A stretch of DNA of 64,000 bases from Antitrichia curtipendula (GCA_951230915.1 OX579638.1:28228696-28292695), one strand, 5' to 3'; shown: positions 10,811 to 25,260, counted from the stretch's first letter. Numbers and translations are program-made. The notes: a model not told the origin generated them from the sequence alone.

Positions 10811-11866
10811 GCTTAAAGCTTACTGGCTGGAAAGCTGTTGGGTCTAAAAAGCTGTTTGGGCCAAAAAGCTGTTGCTCATTATTGTTATATCAACGAACAA
10901 TACGGAGCATGGAAGGTGTTCGTTGCACGCGGGGCCATAACTTCAGTTACGTCGTACCGAATACCGAACTGTAGAGCATCAAGTGATCCGCCTATCATCA
11001 CAGAGCATCTTTATCCAACCCTTAAGAAGCTTCTGATATTTTCAGAATGTTTTTTCAGAATCAAAACCAGAGTGCAACCAATAAGCTTCCTTTGAGACAT
11101 CCTAAAGTCAACTGCATCCAAGTTGAAAGAGAGTACAGAAACGTCTCTTCAAGAGTGTTTGACTGCAGAGTCTATCTGCTCAAACTAACTGAACGGTATG
11201 CATTGACTGGTTATGACTTACGACTCCAAACCATCAAGCGCCCACAAAATCCAGAGAAAAAAAAAAAAAAAAAATCAATCAATCAAATCTCACAGCGAAA
11301 AGTCTTTCCAAAATCCGAGCTTTCTGTCGGTACCGAAAAAAATCAATATCATTGCCATGGGGACCCAGACAAGGGCCACAGAGGAAAGTGTTGCCAATAC
11401 GAACTGTAATGGATTGGATTTACACGGCGCGCATCGGATGTCCTGTCCAACTCTAAAAAACTAGCTAGCTCTAGAAACTAGCAGCTGTACGAGCCACATA
11501 CACAAGATCATCAAGATCCCAAAGTTGATTGAATCTATCAACACGCCGCAACACAGCTGATGAGTCCGTCAGTCCGTCAGTCCGTCCACTGCACTGGGTG
11601 GGAACATACTTGGTGTGTGTGTACCCACTTGAAGCCTCTCACCCAGCTGATTTTGCTTTGATCCCATTGTCGCACGCTTTTTCCATAAATTGGGCAGGGA
11701 GAACATTCAAAGCTTCCATGCTTGGGGAGATGGCCTCCGTTTTGCTCGTGGCATTCGATGGTCTGTGAAGAGTTTGAAGTGGAATTGGCAGACTGCGGCG
11801 CGTGGGAGAGGCAGTGTGTATAAGGTATACAAAGGAGAAAACAATCTGTGCACCTAGAACACCGTC
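10811..11866. other. Intergenic, 3' side of PHY
   Basis: Contains short AAAAAGCTGTT duplications near 10825-10880 and a poly(A) run at about 11257-11273. The latter is a possible retroposon tail on the plus strand. The last few hundred bases should include the PHY 3' UTR on the minus strand. No gene seen. Confidence 0.4.
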
Positions 11867-14800
11867 CTACCTCACACTCCCGGAGTCGTCTCTTTCCGTC
11901 ACCACGGGAAGCTCCAAGATGACCAGGAAGTAGCTTTTGCCTGATTCTCTGATGTATTTCACTTCCCCGTTCATTAGCTTTACAAGTTTCCTGCACATGC
12001 TGAGCCCCAGTCCCTCTTGGGTCATGCCTCGGCCGCGGTCAAACATTTCGTGCACAAGCTCCTCCGGAAGTCCTGAACCTGGATGGGTCACTCTGCAAGA
12101 CCAACCAACCAGAAAGGTGGCTCAAAACTCTGCGAAATCGGAACTGGCGGACTTGTAATAGTCAATTTCGTTATATTGGCACGATTCTGAGCGCCGAACA
12201 TTGAGACTTTCATCTGAAATCTGCATCAAGCTCTAAAAACTAGGATTGGAATAGGTCAACGTTTCAAGCAGCGCGCCCAAATTGTGAAATTCTGTCAATT
12301 TAATGAAATTGAGATCAATGCACATGAAATCCATGCAAGAATCGGTAGGGAGCAGTTCTGTTGGGCTCCCAATTAGATACAATTAGGTGCAGTAAGGTGC
12401 AATTACCGAGGCCTATTTGAGAGCAAGAGCCGGAGGTGCCCAGTGCCCTAGCGTTACCTGAATTCCAGGTGGACGACGTGGAAGCCCCCGCCCAGTCGCT
12501 TCTTCGTCGGGACCACCTTGATGCCGACCCAGCCCTCGGAGGAAGGCGTGAAGCGCACGGCGTTGAGCAGGAAGTCGGCCAGCACTTGCTGCAAACGCAC
12601 TTGGTCGCCGAACAAGCACATATTCTTGATCTCCCGAGGCGTCTCGCGAATCAGCTGCAGACCCTTCTCGCGGGAAGTCACCATCCCTTGGCTCACCACC
12701 GCATCCATCATGGAACCCACTTCAAATTCAGAGGTCTCCAGCTCCAAGTACCTGCACATGGGCATCCCCCCCACAGCTCTTGAATACGGGCATCTTAATT
12801 TGCACTCCTGTATTATTGTTCACCTCAATTTCATCAGCATGTTCATTGGCTTGGAAAGGTTCAAGCATTGCTTTGGATAAATGGAAATCCCATGCAGCAT
12901 TCTCCCTTGAGGAATTCGACCCATCTCGCACAATGGAAATTATGACCAGCGCAGAAGAGAATCTTACCCATCTTCTATACTTTCAAGGTCCATGTCATCC
13001 AAAATCTTCCGCAACTGACGCTCGCACACGGCACTCGTGTCCATGAATTGCTTCTGCTCATCCGACAAATCGGTTTCCTCCATCAGGTTGCGAGTGAACA
13101 TGATCCCATAGAGAGGATTCTTAATCTCCTGGCGGATATAGGCCAGCTCCTTCAGTTTGGCAAACGCCACCTTCTCAGTTGCTCGTTGCACAGTCAGTGC
13201 CTGCATGGTCCAACCAACACTTCCGAACTTCAGTACAGTAGATTGCTGCATCAAAAGGTCCATAAATGCTTCCAGAAAAACGCGTCAGATTCATTAAATT
13301 GGCGGAATTCCACGACTTGGCTCTCGGCCTGAAACGTTAATGAGCAACAGTCCCAGATTTAAGAGCTTCGTGTAGATGAATGTCGCAATTTTTGGCGTCC
13401 AGAATCGTGCCAGTTTAATGGAATTGATGATGAAAATAATTACCCTTTATTGGGCCTTACCTTCCATGGAATCATGTCTGATACACTTAAGCTAGGAACT
13501 CTCCAAATCATAACCTTAGCACTATGCATAGTTCCTATAATTACACTACTCAAATGTTTGTAAGTTCAAGTTAGCAACTGGAGGAGGGTTCCCAAGGCCC
13601 CAAAGAATGCAATATTTGGATACACTATACAAAAGTTATTAAACAAAAGTTACAAAGGTTCAAAGTAATATTGGTGAATGACCTAAAATTGTCATTTAAA
13701 ATGACATCCACTTAATCAGGATTTACCACTGACTAAGGACTTTAGGGTGGCGATTTTGGTTCAAGTGGCAATTTGGGTGTCAGTCCCTAACTGAAATACT
13801 TCAAATTTTGAGGTAGTTCTACACTCTTCACATAACGAACCTGCCCAGTGACAGACAGCTGAGAATGGAGGTTGAAAGGAGGAGGGGTTTAGCTAGAGTC
13901 TGACCTGCAGCAACTCCGGACTTGCAATGTGCAGGAAGCAGAACACCCCAGTAATGTAGCCTTCAGCGTCCGTTCTCTTATTCGCCGTCAAGAGAGCCTC
14001 CACAAACTTGCCACTGCGATCAAAAAAGGAAAACGGGTACTTGTCCGTGTCTTGCCCATCCATCGCGTTGTTCAAAACGATCATGAACTTGGTCACGGCA
14101 TCTTGGCCCTTGAGGCGGCAACACATGAGTTGCATCCCAAACACTTCCCCCACCAGCATTTTCCCCAGCACCTGCCGCAGTAACGCACAATCAGAAAACT
14201 GATAATCTCGTGAAACTATTTCAGGAATCTGTGGACTAAATCCACTTTGCCAATTCATGAGATCACCACCCAATGTGAAACCATGAAATTCTTTGAATTC
14301 GACATTACCTAGAAATCCAAACAAGAGACATTCCTTCTAACCGGGTGGACCTCTCTTTTGACCTTCAAGAATGGTCCAAGAAATCTAAGACATCGAAGTC
14401 GTAAAATGGGCAGAAATTCTTGAAATGGGCCCATCTCAATGCTTACACGTACACTAGATCCAGCTTTCAGAGCTCTGTGCAGTTAAAGGTCACCATGGCA
14501 CCCTAAATTTCGCCAGTTTAGCAAACATACATCAACAGTACTCCCAGTTTATAGATCTCTGTGCGCTTACAGGTCACAATGATAGCACCCTAAATCGCAT
14601 CAATACGACAAAGTTAACAACTTTAGAATTTATACCAGTACCAGTTCTTAGAGCTTTTTGTGCACTTACATGTCACAACTTCGGTCCCCCGACATTGTGC
14701 CCATTTAACAAAGTTGATCATGTGGCATTCACTCACTACCAGAATCGCCATCAGAAAGGCAAACATACGAGAGGAAAGCGTAAAGATAGGGGTGGCCTTC

Positions 14801-17169
14801 ATTACCTCGTCGCGCAACCATCCGGTGAGCTTCTCCATGGACGGGCTCCACTCAGTACAATAGCCCAATTCGTCGCCCCCGAAGATGGGCGGGATCAATG
14901 GATTGGGGCTCTGCACAATGCTCTTGTAATCTCCGTGAATGCGCGTGAACTTATCATGCACCATCTTCTGTCCCGTGACGTCCTGTCCCACGAAGCACAC
15001 GCCGACCACATTCTCCTGCACGTCGCGGCTGGAGCACGCGTTCACGACGAGAATCACGACGCCTTTGGCCTTCTGCGGCCCGAACGTCTTCAACTGCACC
15101 TCCACATTCTGCTCCTCGTCGCCTTGCAGCGCCAGGTACAGCAGCCGCTCCACCGCGTCCACGGATTCCTCCAGAATGAGGTCGTTGATGAGAGAGCGTC
15201 CCATGGCGTCGCCCACAGGGAGGCCCGTGAGCTCGGCCACTTTGGCATTCCACCCGTTGATGAAGCCCGCGGAGTCGACAGCCAGAATGGGCGCAGTCGC
15301 AGTCTCGATCAAGCGCACCATCTCGTTCGCCACCGTGCTGAGCTCGTCCATGCCTTGCAGCTTCATGTCGTGCAAGCGCGCGTGGATCATGGTTTTGGAG
15401 TCGCTGGCATCGCCGGAGGGCGCGTGGAAGGAGCCGCGCAGGATGAGTTGCAGGGAGTGGATTGCGTCCATTTCGACGTCTTCCCAGGGGACGCTGCGTC
15501 GCTTCACGACTTCCAGGAAGGCGTTGAAGGACGAGCGGGGCGTCATTTTGCGGCCGTCGTCCTTGTCGGCCGAGTCGTGCTTCGCGCCGCCCCATTTGAT
15601 CTCTTTCGCCGTGTGCGAGCGGAACCAGAATAAGAAGTCGGAGGGGGCGATTCGCGCCGCGGCCATCCCGCAGACGGCTTCGCCGAGGAGATTGGCGCCC
15701 GGGTAGCCCGCGTCCAGGAGGCTGTCGGTGCTTAACCCTGTGGATTCTTGGTGAAACTCGAGGAGCCAGTCGGCGATTTCCCTCAACTGGGGCTCTGTGG
15801 GCGTGATGCCCAGGAGCCAGAAGCGGTTGTTGTAAAAGAGAGCTGCGCCGTCGCACTTGACGAGGTCCATGATGTTGGGGGACTGGGAGACGATACCGAT
15901 GGGGGCGTCGCGAAGCAGCATGTCGCAGAGGAGAGTCTGCGTTCGGAGAATGTGCTTCTCGCGGGTTTGGCCGGCGAGGTCGACTTCCATGTTGAGCTGC
16001 AACCCGAAGACTTGCATTAGAAACTCACATGCGGAGCGTAAGGGGTAGGAGATTGTGCGCGCGGACGTGTGGTGACAGACCACCAGGCCCCAGAGACGAC
16101 GCCCTTTCTGTTGCACGCCGAAGTCGTCTTCCTGGTCGTTCACGATCACGGCGAGCGTGATGGACGCGACGGAACCCATATTGCCCATGTACTGCGCGTG
16201 GCAGCCATGGGGGGCGCGCAACGTCGAGCCCGCGAGCGTGAGCGGCTGCCGCAAATCCTTGTCTTGGATCACCTTCACGGGCGGAGCGCAGCAATCCGCG
16301 ATCATGCGCACTCTGTTTTTCATGAACAGGAAGCGCGAAGCTTGCGGGATGTCCGTAGACGGGTAGTGCAACCCTAAGTAAGATTCCAGGTCCGATCGCC
16401 GAATCTCAGCTAAAACTTCCCCGTGCTCGTCTTCGTGGAATTTGTACGCCATGACGCGATCATACCCTGTGAGCTCGCGAACCTCTTCCACCACCGCGTC
16501 GCAGAGCAGCCCGATGTCGCCCCCCGGAAGGGACTGCAGCCGGGCAATAGCCTTCGCCGCGAGCTTATGCGAGTGCAGCGCGCCCGCCGTGGAGATGATC
16601 TTGTCGCTGGAGCGGACGGGCTCGAAATCGATCACGACGCCGACGTCAATGCGGTGGACGATGGCGTAGAAAGGTTTCCCTGAGCTGCGCGAGTGGACCG
16701 CAATGGGGTTTACCATGGACAAATCCTGCGTCGCGGCCGCGCGTTCCAGGGCCGCCGCGCTGGACGGGGAGAAGAGCGCGCGCGCGTCTGTGCCAATTCC
16801 GAGCACGTCCTGCTGGCCCACGCTCGCAACCGCCTGCGGCATTAGTTCCAGCAACTCCGGGGCATTCTCGCTGTACGCGATCACTCGAAAGGTGGATTCC
16901 TCCACCGCTATCATGCACCCGAACGTCTGCGTGAGCCCGCCTCGCTGCATGCGCTGAAGGTACGCGGTCACCGCTTGCGCGGGCACCTGCTGCACAGACG
17001 ATTTTGCCGCTTGTCCCACGGATTTGGAGTAATCGAACGAGTCGCCCGAGTCATTGGACTCTTCGTACACCGCCTGTAGCTTCGCATCGGCCGTGGTCTG
17101 CGCCACACGCACGCTGTGCTTCGATTTCACCGAGCCCCCGGACGAGTACGACATCTTCGTGGACGCCAT
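11867..17169 (-). CDS. PHY: Phytochrome photoreceptor
   Basis: Red/far-red photoreceptor that moves from cytosol to nucleus and signals light state. Five exons with GT-AG borders: 17169-14806, 14171-13905, 13200-12968, 12751-12458 and 12092-11867, giving about 1127 aa, normal for the family. The start [10 protein letters not shown] is preferred over an in-frame ATG 13 codons upstream because plant phytochromes begin with this Ser-rich leader. The chromophore site is [10 protein letters not shown] with Cys323, and the DIP motif lies in [12 protein letters not shown]. Order: N-terminal PAS, GAF, PHY, then PAS-A from about 612 and PAS-B from about 750. The histidine-kinase-related region begins at about 878. 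Its H-box position reads [12 protein letters not shown] without the phosphoacceptor His, as in other plant phytochromes. The later ATPase boxes are recognisable ([30 protein letters not shown]). No internal stop or frameshift was seen. Exon 1 is far more GC-rich than its surroundings. Confidence 0.97.
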
Positions 17170-18132
17170 CCTCGCCCAATTCCAACCCCCACAGCCTAAA
17201 ATGCCCACCTCTCCAAATCCCTCCCCTCGTCAAATCTCGTACCTCAAAAACCACCCCTTCAATTCGCAAGCATTACATTGTTCAATACTCAGTCTCGAGC
17301 ATTCCCAAAGCTCGCCACCCTTATTCTCCGCCCCTGCGTCTCCACCCTTCAATCGACACTTGTCACCATCAATCTCCCCTTCCACAAAGCTCTGACCACC
17401 AATCCCACCCACCCTGCTCCACCACTTGCCACATCCCCTCCCTCGCGAAACCCCAATCTCAAACATACATAAAAATTTCTCCCTCTCGTCCTTACATCCC
17501 CACTCAGTCACTCAGTCTCTCAAGCTTGCGAAACCACCCACACCCCAAGCTCGTCGTAAATTCCCGGTCGGTGACGCTCCTTCTGCATTCCAACCCGAGA
17601 TTTTCTGGGAAAACGGTGCACGAGACATGATCAATGCGCGGTGAAATGCCAGTACGAGATCCGGGTGATTGGAAATTGCATCCGTCATCAGCCGGGGGTT
17701 CGACCACGCGCAACGCACTGGGAGCCGACGCTACCGTAGAAGAGCAGCTGATCACTCCTTTTAGCGTCCGTCGCCATTCCGTCTCCAGATTAGACAGGGA
17801 AGGCGGGGACGATTCTCATCCAACAGGATGAATGTGGAGATTCTGTTCGTTCGCGGCGAGGCGATCCATTGGTGGAGCAGATCGCTCCCGTCCGTTGTAG
17901 ATCACGGGGACCGAATTTCATCCGCTGTGCGGGACTCGGATACTGTACCGCTTTTCAGTGCCGGCTGCAGAAAGACTTCCGGTCACATGATCGGTTAGCA
18001 GCTGGCCAATCACAGGTGGGCACTGCAATATTATATATTGGATGCTGATATTAGAGTGTGTGATATTAGAGCATCCTCAATGTCAGCCACCTCATTCGCT
18101 CTTCAAAGTACAGGTTTGTCCTAACTTCAATT
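17170..18132 (-). promoter_or_regulatory. PHY 5' leader and promoter region
   Basis: On the coding strand the first roughly 400 bp upstream of the ATG are purine-rich (GA/GGGG tracts), as in many plant 5' leaders. A TATA-like stretch (ATATTATATAT) lies at about 18029-18041. It would imply a long leader or a leader intron. No transcription start can be fixed from sequence alone. Confidence 0.35.
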
Positions 18133-18506
18133 TTAACCCCTAAGCGACCTGACATCCACAATGGACAATACCCCCCTACGCACTCTAACATGCACAATGG
18201 ACAGTACTTCAAGCCAATGCTTCATCCAATTACCTTCTCATTCATCCAAAACAATTCTTCAATCTTTAACCCTGAGCACCCCAGTGACATGATACTGTCT
18301 CTCGAAAGATTTTATTGTTTGACTATTACAGTCTTTTCAATAGTACAGTCAAAAGACGAGTTCTTTGTGTTTCAACTCTGGGCTTATCTCCACTACCAAT
18401 CGATACAGTCAATTTATGTGGATTTCTTGTTTGGTGATAGTTTGATTGGAATGAATTCACAAGGGTATGAATTTTAGTAAACATGCATTGGGCACTTAGG
18501 GGTTAA
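18133..18506. mobile_element. piggyBac-like MITE, 374 bp
   Basis: Starts TTAACCCCTAAG and ends with its inverse CTTAGGGGTTAA. TTAA at both ends is the piggyBac-type target duplication and CCCC/GGGG are the element termini. It has no coding capacity. Confidence 0.6.
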
Positions 18507-20641
18507 AAGATGACCTTTTAATATGGATAATTTGAAGAAAGTGAGATAAATAAAACATTCCTACAAAGGTATAAACAAAAATGTTGAAAAAAACAAAAAT
18601 GGGTTCAAGCATTAAAGGGTTGGCATCCAATCAATATTTTTGTATGTGCCTAATAAAGAGATTATGGACCAATCACAAATCACCTCACTTAGAAGGGAGG
18701 ACAAGGTTTCATAACAAAAATCATATAAACTTAATCTAAGAGCATGGCCACCTTATCCGCGCTAGGGGTCTGGCACTCTTCAAATGTGGATGAAAAGTGC
18801 TACAAGCCTTTCACAGTATTCTTTTGTGAATTGACTCAATCCTAGCGTAGCAAATAATGATTGATGACACTCTTCAAATGCAGCTGAAAAGTACTATGGG
18901 CACTTCACAATATTTTCTTGAAAGTCAATTCTAGTGTGGCAAGAAATGATCCTTGAAATCATTGTTTATCTTAAGTTGAGGTTTTTTTTTCTTTATTTTG
19001 CTTGATGAGTGGTCACTTGACTATTTATGGATCATATTTGGTGAATAAGTGTGAGGACAAGGAAATTGAAGATTCTTCAAAATTAAATGGAAAAATTTGA
19101 GTGTGCCATGTAAGGATGGCACATGCTCTAAAAGAGTGTAGGAGGGATATTTGAGGCTCAATATAATGAAGAAATATGAAGAGTTGACTTCAAGTAACAT
19201 TGCCAAAAATACTATTTTAAAAATGTTACCCATCCAATTCATTGATAGTTTGTAGGATGGTGTGTAGTGAAGACACCCTTAGAAACTATAACATTAGTTA
19301 TTGTGATTAAAAGTTTATGTAAGTTTCCAGGTTTTTTTATTTTGGGTGTAATATTTTGAATCCATTTGTTTTAGAGAAAGAAACATTTTAGCTTTCTACA
19401 AAAAATAGTGCCCAAGAGCAAATATTATACTAATATAACTTCAAAATACACAAGCCTAAGAGCAAAATATACATATATAGATAATTGTATATTGGTATTT
19501 TTTAAAGACTTTTTTCAACCTTCTAATTCAAATCTTCTACATATATATATTTTAAATCAAACCCTGAAGTACTAAAGTTACATGTTAATTGAGAGGATTC
19601 AAAGTCTTATAACTAATATAGCAAGGTGCCAAAAAAAATCATTTTACACATTAACATTTTACAATCTACAAGGTCATATTTTTTTTAATTTCTTCTACAC
19701 AATTATACTATATTAGTACAATGCAAGATTTTTTGATTAAATATGTAGCAAATTTTTGCTAGCTATACAAATAGTGTCTATTTTAGAATGTTTTTTTTAA
19801 TTTAAGAGTGTTACTAAAGATTTTTTAAGGTAATAAGATAGTGCTATCGAAGATTTTTTATTTTAAATTATATTTAATACTATTAGTCAAAGCTTGAAGA
19901 AATTTGTAGTACAATATCATACTTCAGATTCTAATGGGGGGTTTTAGATGAACGCAACAGAATTAGTAGTTCAATTTTGAGTCATTTTTGATAGAAAAAT
20001 GGCCTTCGGACGTTAGGCGTTAAATTTAATAGAAGTTTAACTAATAATTAAGGAATGTATGCCCATAATCAACACTACCTAAAAATGAAACATTTACATT
20101 TGGACCAAAAAGCGTCACAAAAAAACTATATAATAGATAAGATGTACACAATCAAACATGAGAATCTCTAGAAGCCTAATTATTGATTTTCGGTATACAT
20201 AAAGACAAATATTTTGAAATTCATCACTTATTCACATAGCATCCAAATACTACAAGCTAAAGTGCATTGGAATCTTTTTTTAGGTGATAATAAGATTCCG
20301 TAAAAATAATTGTCTTAATATAAAAATTCAATTGTCATAAATGGTGATTATAGGTGTTCATATCTTGGTCAAAAAATAAGTAATTAAAAAGGTGCCCACA
20401 TTTTTGAAAATGATTGACCTAGTGGCCATGAGTTCAAACATGGGTGTTGACGTTGTGCTTTCCATCATATTCCACCAAACTAGAGTGTGGGGTCAATTCT
20501 TGTAGGAAGGAACATGTTGATTTTTTATAGGGTCTACATCCTAAATGGGGAATCAAAGATGAAATCCACCATCCAGGTCCATGAGGTTTATTTCCAAAAT
20601 CTCTTTGATACCCCAAATGTTTTTTGGTTGGTTTTGTCACC
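18507..20641. other. AT-rich intergenic DNA, no gene
   Basis: Very AT-rich with homopolymer runs. Only short ORFs without supporting features. A short tandem duplication at 18772-18953 is listed separately. Confidence 0.45.
18772..18953. repeat. Direct tandem duplication, period about 93 bp
   Basis: Two diverged copies begin with CACTCTTCAAATG (18773 and about 18868) and both end in a CAA-AATGAT-like stretch. They are roughly 80% alike by eye. Confidence 0.6.
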
Positions 20642-21206
20642 TTAACCCCTAAAGCCCTGAGGGTGTTTTTTGCCAAAAACCACTCAAAACTACCACTTCT
20701 GTTGTATTCACTTAAGGAAACCAATTTTTTTTTTGAGTTTAACCGTAGGATCTTGTACTTAACTTGTCTAAGATCATGTAGTAAACTTTTCATCAAATTT
20801 GACCGTACGGATTGGAAGATATTAGCATTCAAAGTTGAACAAAAAGTTTTTTTTCAAGAAGATGCTTAAATTGCCCAAAAAACTAAGATTGTCCATAACT
20901 TTCTCATCCCTTGTCCAAATAGAATGACTCAAAGCTTTACGCATAGGTAAAAATATAATCTTTTAGGAAAAAATTTCAAAAAGAATTATTTTGACTGGGC
21001 TGCTCGCCAATCTCCATTTCTTGCTCATTGTGCCATAACTTTTTCATCCGGCATTCGATTGAAACAAAAATTATATATCCACAAAGCTCTTGCAAAGCTA
21101 CACAACCTCAAAAAATCTCAAAAAAATTCACTTCAAATTGAGACAATAGGAACCTACCCGGACCCAAATTGTCCCCCGAGGGGACAAGCGGGGCTTTAGG
21201 GCTTAA
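20642..21206. mobile_element. piggyBac-like MITE, 565 bp
   Basis: Starts TTAACCCCTAAAGCCC and ends GGGCTTTAGGGCTTAA. The interior is shared with the element at 28371-28942 and, inverted, with 37879-38526. For example, AAGATGCTTA then TTGTCCATAACTTTCTCATC recurs. The ORF readings on both strands here are incidental. Confidence 0.7.
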
Positions 21207-22881
21207 GTGAAGTAACAAAAACTATTTTTTTGTATGGATCTCAATTATGTAGGGCCACGAAGACCTAACTTTTTTCTACATGTTAGTGCAACAGAAGTCA
21301 ATAATGAGATTCTATGAATAGAAGTTCTTTAAAATGCATATAATTTTATTGACAACTCTTTTTTGTCTAAGACTCCAGGGTGGTGTTTTTGTGCAATTTA
21401 GAGAGTACTTTCCTTATTTTTGAGCCAAGGAATTGTAGGAGTTAAGATGGTTGAGCCATTCCCAAAGACCACTTCATAAAGGTAGTTTGCTCTAAAAGCG
21501 CTTGTATGGTCAATTTAGTTAAAATGGTGGTATTCCATTAGTTTGGCACTTTTAACAGTTCAAACGGTGCAATCTGAAATGGTCTGAAACCTATACTTGT
21601 CCTAGACTTCTGAAATCTATACCATTCTTAGAAATCTGAAATCTAAATAGGTCCTAGATTTTTTTACTTTGCAATTTGAAATCTGCAGTAGTCCTAGATT
21701 TTTGAAATCTATAAAAATCATAGATTTAAAAAATCTATACTAGCCCTAGATGTCACTTCTACAATTTCGTTGAAATGGCACATGGAATACCGCCATTTCA
21801 ACAAAATTGCCCATTTGTGCTCAAAAAGCGATCATGACGCAAAGTTACTTTTGAGGAAATAGTGACCACTGCATTTCAACTTCAAAAATTCGTATCTAAT
21901 TCCTCGAAGGTCCAAAAAACATGAAACGACTTGCATTCGATGCCAATTCCATTTTTCTTCCTACAAAAATTTAGTGAAAATTGTTTCAAGGCGGAGTTTA
22001 GCTTCCCTGAGAAGGCAATCAGCTCTTAAATGGTCGCTTTAAGAGCGGACTACCTCAACGCTGGTCTTTCGGACCGGACGGGGTTAACCTTTCACTTCTT
22101 CTTGTGCTCTGTGATGACAATTTACGGGGGATTCGTAAGAAATAACTTCCACCGAGGAGCTTCCAAGCATGGAAGTGATCGTGGGGCTGTGTCCGCTCTA
22201 TCTTTGTCTGTGTGTGAAGTCCTTGTGCCATCTCCCCTCCTTTATTTCAGGCAGGCCTTTGCGCATGGGTGCACTGCTGCAGGGCCAGGCTTGCATTGAT
22301 TCCCCCCGGGGAGGAAGCCAAGGACGCACCCAAGGTGCCGTAACTTAACTTAGCCTTGCCGTGCTTTCCTGCCAGCGGAGAGGCACGCCCCTCCCATGTG
22401 GGCTCTGTCCCTAACTTAGTGGTGCTCCCCCCGCCCGCCGGCGTTCATTGGCTCTCTCTAACTTAACTTACGTCCTGGCTCCGTCTTCAGGTATGGTACT
22501 TACAGATCGAACACGCAACCTCCGATCCATGCAACCAACCGCAGCTTGCCGGCAGCCGCCATCAGTGAAGTTAAAAACTTTCCGGCCAAGGGAACCGAAG
22601 CAGAACAAAACCAAACTTTTTTAACATAAGTTACAGTGGTACAGTAAGGTAGCTCGTTTTCTCTGTCTGTTTGTTGACACGAATGAAACAGTAGTACCGG
22701 CGTACGTACTTCATCGCAATAACTGAGATCGACCTGAAAAGAAAAAACTGCCAAAGCCCAAACCGACAGCTAAGTTCAGTCAAGTCCTCTCTGTCGATTT
22801 GACTTGGACTCCTGCTAAAAGCTTCGTTGTGGCACTTGTGGCTTGTCGATTCAGGGCAGTCGATCTGCGGGTCGGAGCAGC
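21207..22881. other. Intergenic, with a GC-rich patch before the assembly gap
   Basis: About 21830-22020 resembles the interior of the element at 33800-34687 (shared words such as ATGAAACGACTTG). From about 22040 to 22880 the DNA becomes clearly GC-richer, with CT-rich and CCCCCGC stretches. This could be a gene fragment or a promoter whose body was lost in the gap, but no convincing reading frame was found. Confidence 0.35.
21595..21750. repeat. Short degenerate tandem repeat
   Basis: About four units based on CCTAGATTT plus TGAAATCTATA follow each other with spacing of roughly 35-45 bp. Confidence 0.5.
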
Positions 22882-23081
22882 NNNNNNNNNNNNNNNNNNN
22901 NNNNNNNNNNNNNNNNNNNNNNNNNNNNNNNNNNNNNNNNNNNNNNNNNNNNNNNNNNNNNNNNNNNNNNNNNNNNNNNNNNNNNNNNNNNNNNNNNNNN
23001 NNNNNNNNNNNNNNNNNNNNNNNNNNNNNNNNNNNNNNNNNNNNNNNNNNNNNNNNNNNNNNNNNNNNNNNNNNNNNNNNN
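22882..23081. other. Assembly gap, 200 N
   Basis: Exactly 200 undetermined bases, a conventional placeholder. The true length is unknown. Base composition changes sharply across it, from GC-rich on the left to AT-rich on the right. Confidence 1.
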
Positions 23082-24218
23082 GTGGAAAATAATGGTCACC
23101 TCTAAGTCCTATAAGGTCACTATTCCCACATGTAATTAACAAACATTTGCATGCACATACCAAAGTATGGTGATTTTTAAACCCAATAATGTATAATCAT
23201 TACTATACAATGTTCATTACAAAAATGAAAGCATAGTCACCTCCACAACTAACTTGTTGAAGTCACTAAAAATTGACAAGTGTTTTGAAAACTCCTTTTA
23301 TGGTCCACGCCTTGGAAAATTGACAATATATGTGAAATTGCACCACTTTTGCTTGCTTGTGAATACCCCTTTTGTTGAAAATTGCATAGCAATGTTAAAA
23401 AAATCATAAATTTTACGCAACACTCTCATTTATATTTTATAAGTTTACAAAAAGAATCAGGTCAATTGGAACTTTTAGCACCTTCAAAGACAACTTCATG
23501 TCCTAAAAGGCTAAAATACACAATCTACATTAGGAAGGCAAATGTATTCAATTCTTTTTAGAAGTTAAAGTGATCTAGGAAGATGAATATGATTATTTCA
23601 ATGAATATGGCTTATTTTATCATGGTACTTTTATTCAAGTAAAAAAAAATTATTTGCATATTCCATTACAACTTTTCTTTTGTGACAACCTCTACCATTC
23701 TAAATGATTTATTACATAATTCACTTAGTTCTAACAATTTCTAGAGTGCTACTACAAAAAATTGAGAGTCATAAAGATGTTGAATTCCATGAAGATGTAC
23801 ATTGATAAGCGTGTATCTTAGGACCCTAATATCAAGCATTTGATGTCACTTGAAGCAAATTGTGTTATCTTACAAATTGAATCCATACCAACCTTTGTAG
23901 ATGAAAAATCCACCTTATAAACTACATGTCCAAACTAGATAATGTTTTGACAATTTTTGAGAACATTTGATTCCCAATTATTTGACTTATTTGAGGTAGG
24001 CTAAATGGAATTTCAAGAGGCTATGCCATCTTAATTCTCACAAGTATAGATTTTTATATTAAATTGATCAAATATAAATGACATCACAAAATCTAAATAA
24101 ATAAATAAATTTAGAAAAAATAAATAAATTTTAAATTAAAATTAAAATTTAGAAAAATTAAAATTAAAAAAAAAATTAACTTTAAAAATTTTAAAATTTT
24201 AAATTTTAAAAATAAAAT

Positions 24219-24250
<32 letters not shown>

Positions 24251-24981
24251 TAAAAAATATATATATATATATACTACATTTTATCTATTTGTGAAGACTT
24301 GTTCATTCCATTTGGATAAGTGATGTGAAAGTTTTGAAGTTTCTTGTTTTGCAGGCAAACTTAGCAAATTCTTGAGAAAATAATGAATTGGATCCATTTG
24401 TGAATTAAATCTTCAAAATCTTCAAAAAGAAAGTTGTACACAACTTAATTTGTTTTCTAGAACAATTTCACCATTGGAATTAGTGTGTTTCCATTCCATC
24501 TTAGAATTATCAACAATTTATTTTTTCCTTCTATCTTGTACCTACTTTGACTTTTAATAATTTTTTAAAGAATGAAAATCATGGATTTGGGGGGTGAATT
24601 TTTTTTCCCAAAATCTCAAGTTAGTTTCTTAACATAATTTTTTTAATTCACAGTATGTAGTACACAAACCTTAAATTAAGAGGATTCAAAGCTTTACAAT
24701 CTAGTCAAGCTAGGAGCAAAAAAAAAGAATAGTTTCCTTTACTTTAAATGCTCATACCTATGATGGATAAAATCAAAGCTTTTGAAATTTCTTCCAAAAA
24801 TTCTTATACTTGGACTAGATCTTCTAGTTGGATATGCAAAAGAAACAAATGTTTAAGACATTTTGTCTTGTTTGCATTGAAAATGGTAGTTTTTAATGTT
24901 TTTTGAAGAAATAATGGCCTTGGGACCTTAGGTATTAAATCATTTGCATAGGCTTGGTACAAAGCACTCAAGATTGACCTA
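23082..24981. other. AT-rich intergenic DNA with simple repeats
   Basis: No gene. About 24094-24272 is almost pure A/T, built of AAAT, AAATTT and TA runs. Confidence 0.5.

Positions 24982-25260
<279 letters not shown>

Noticed and set aside
14695..15706. Long plus-strand ORFs of 255-312 aa opposite PHY exon 1, and a 300-aa minus-strand ORF in another frame
   Set aside because: Shadows of the GC-rich PHY exon, which has the recognised protein in its own frame.
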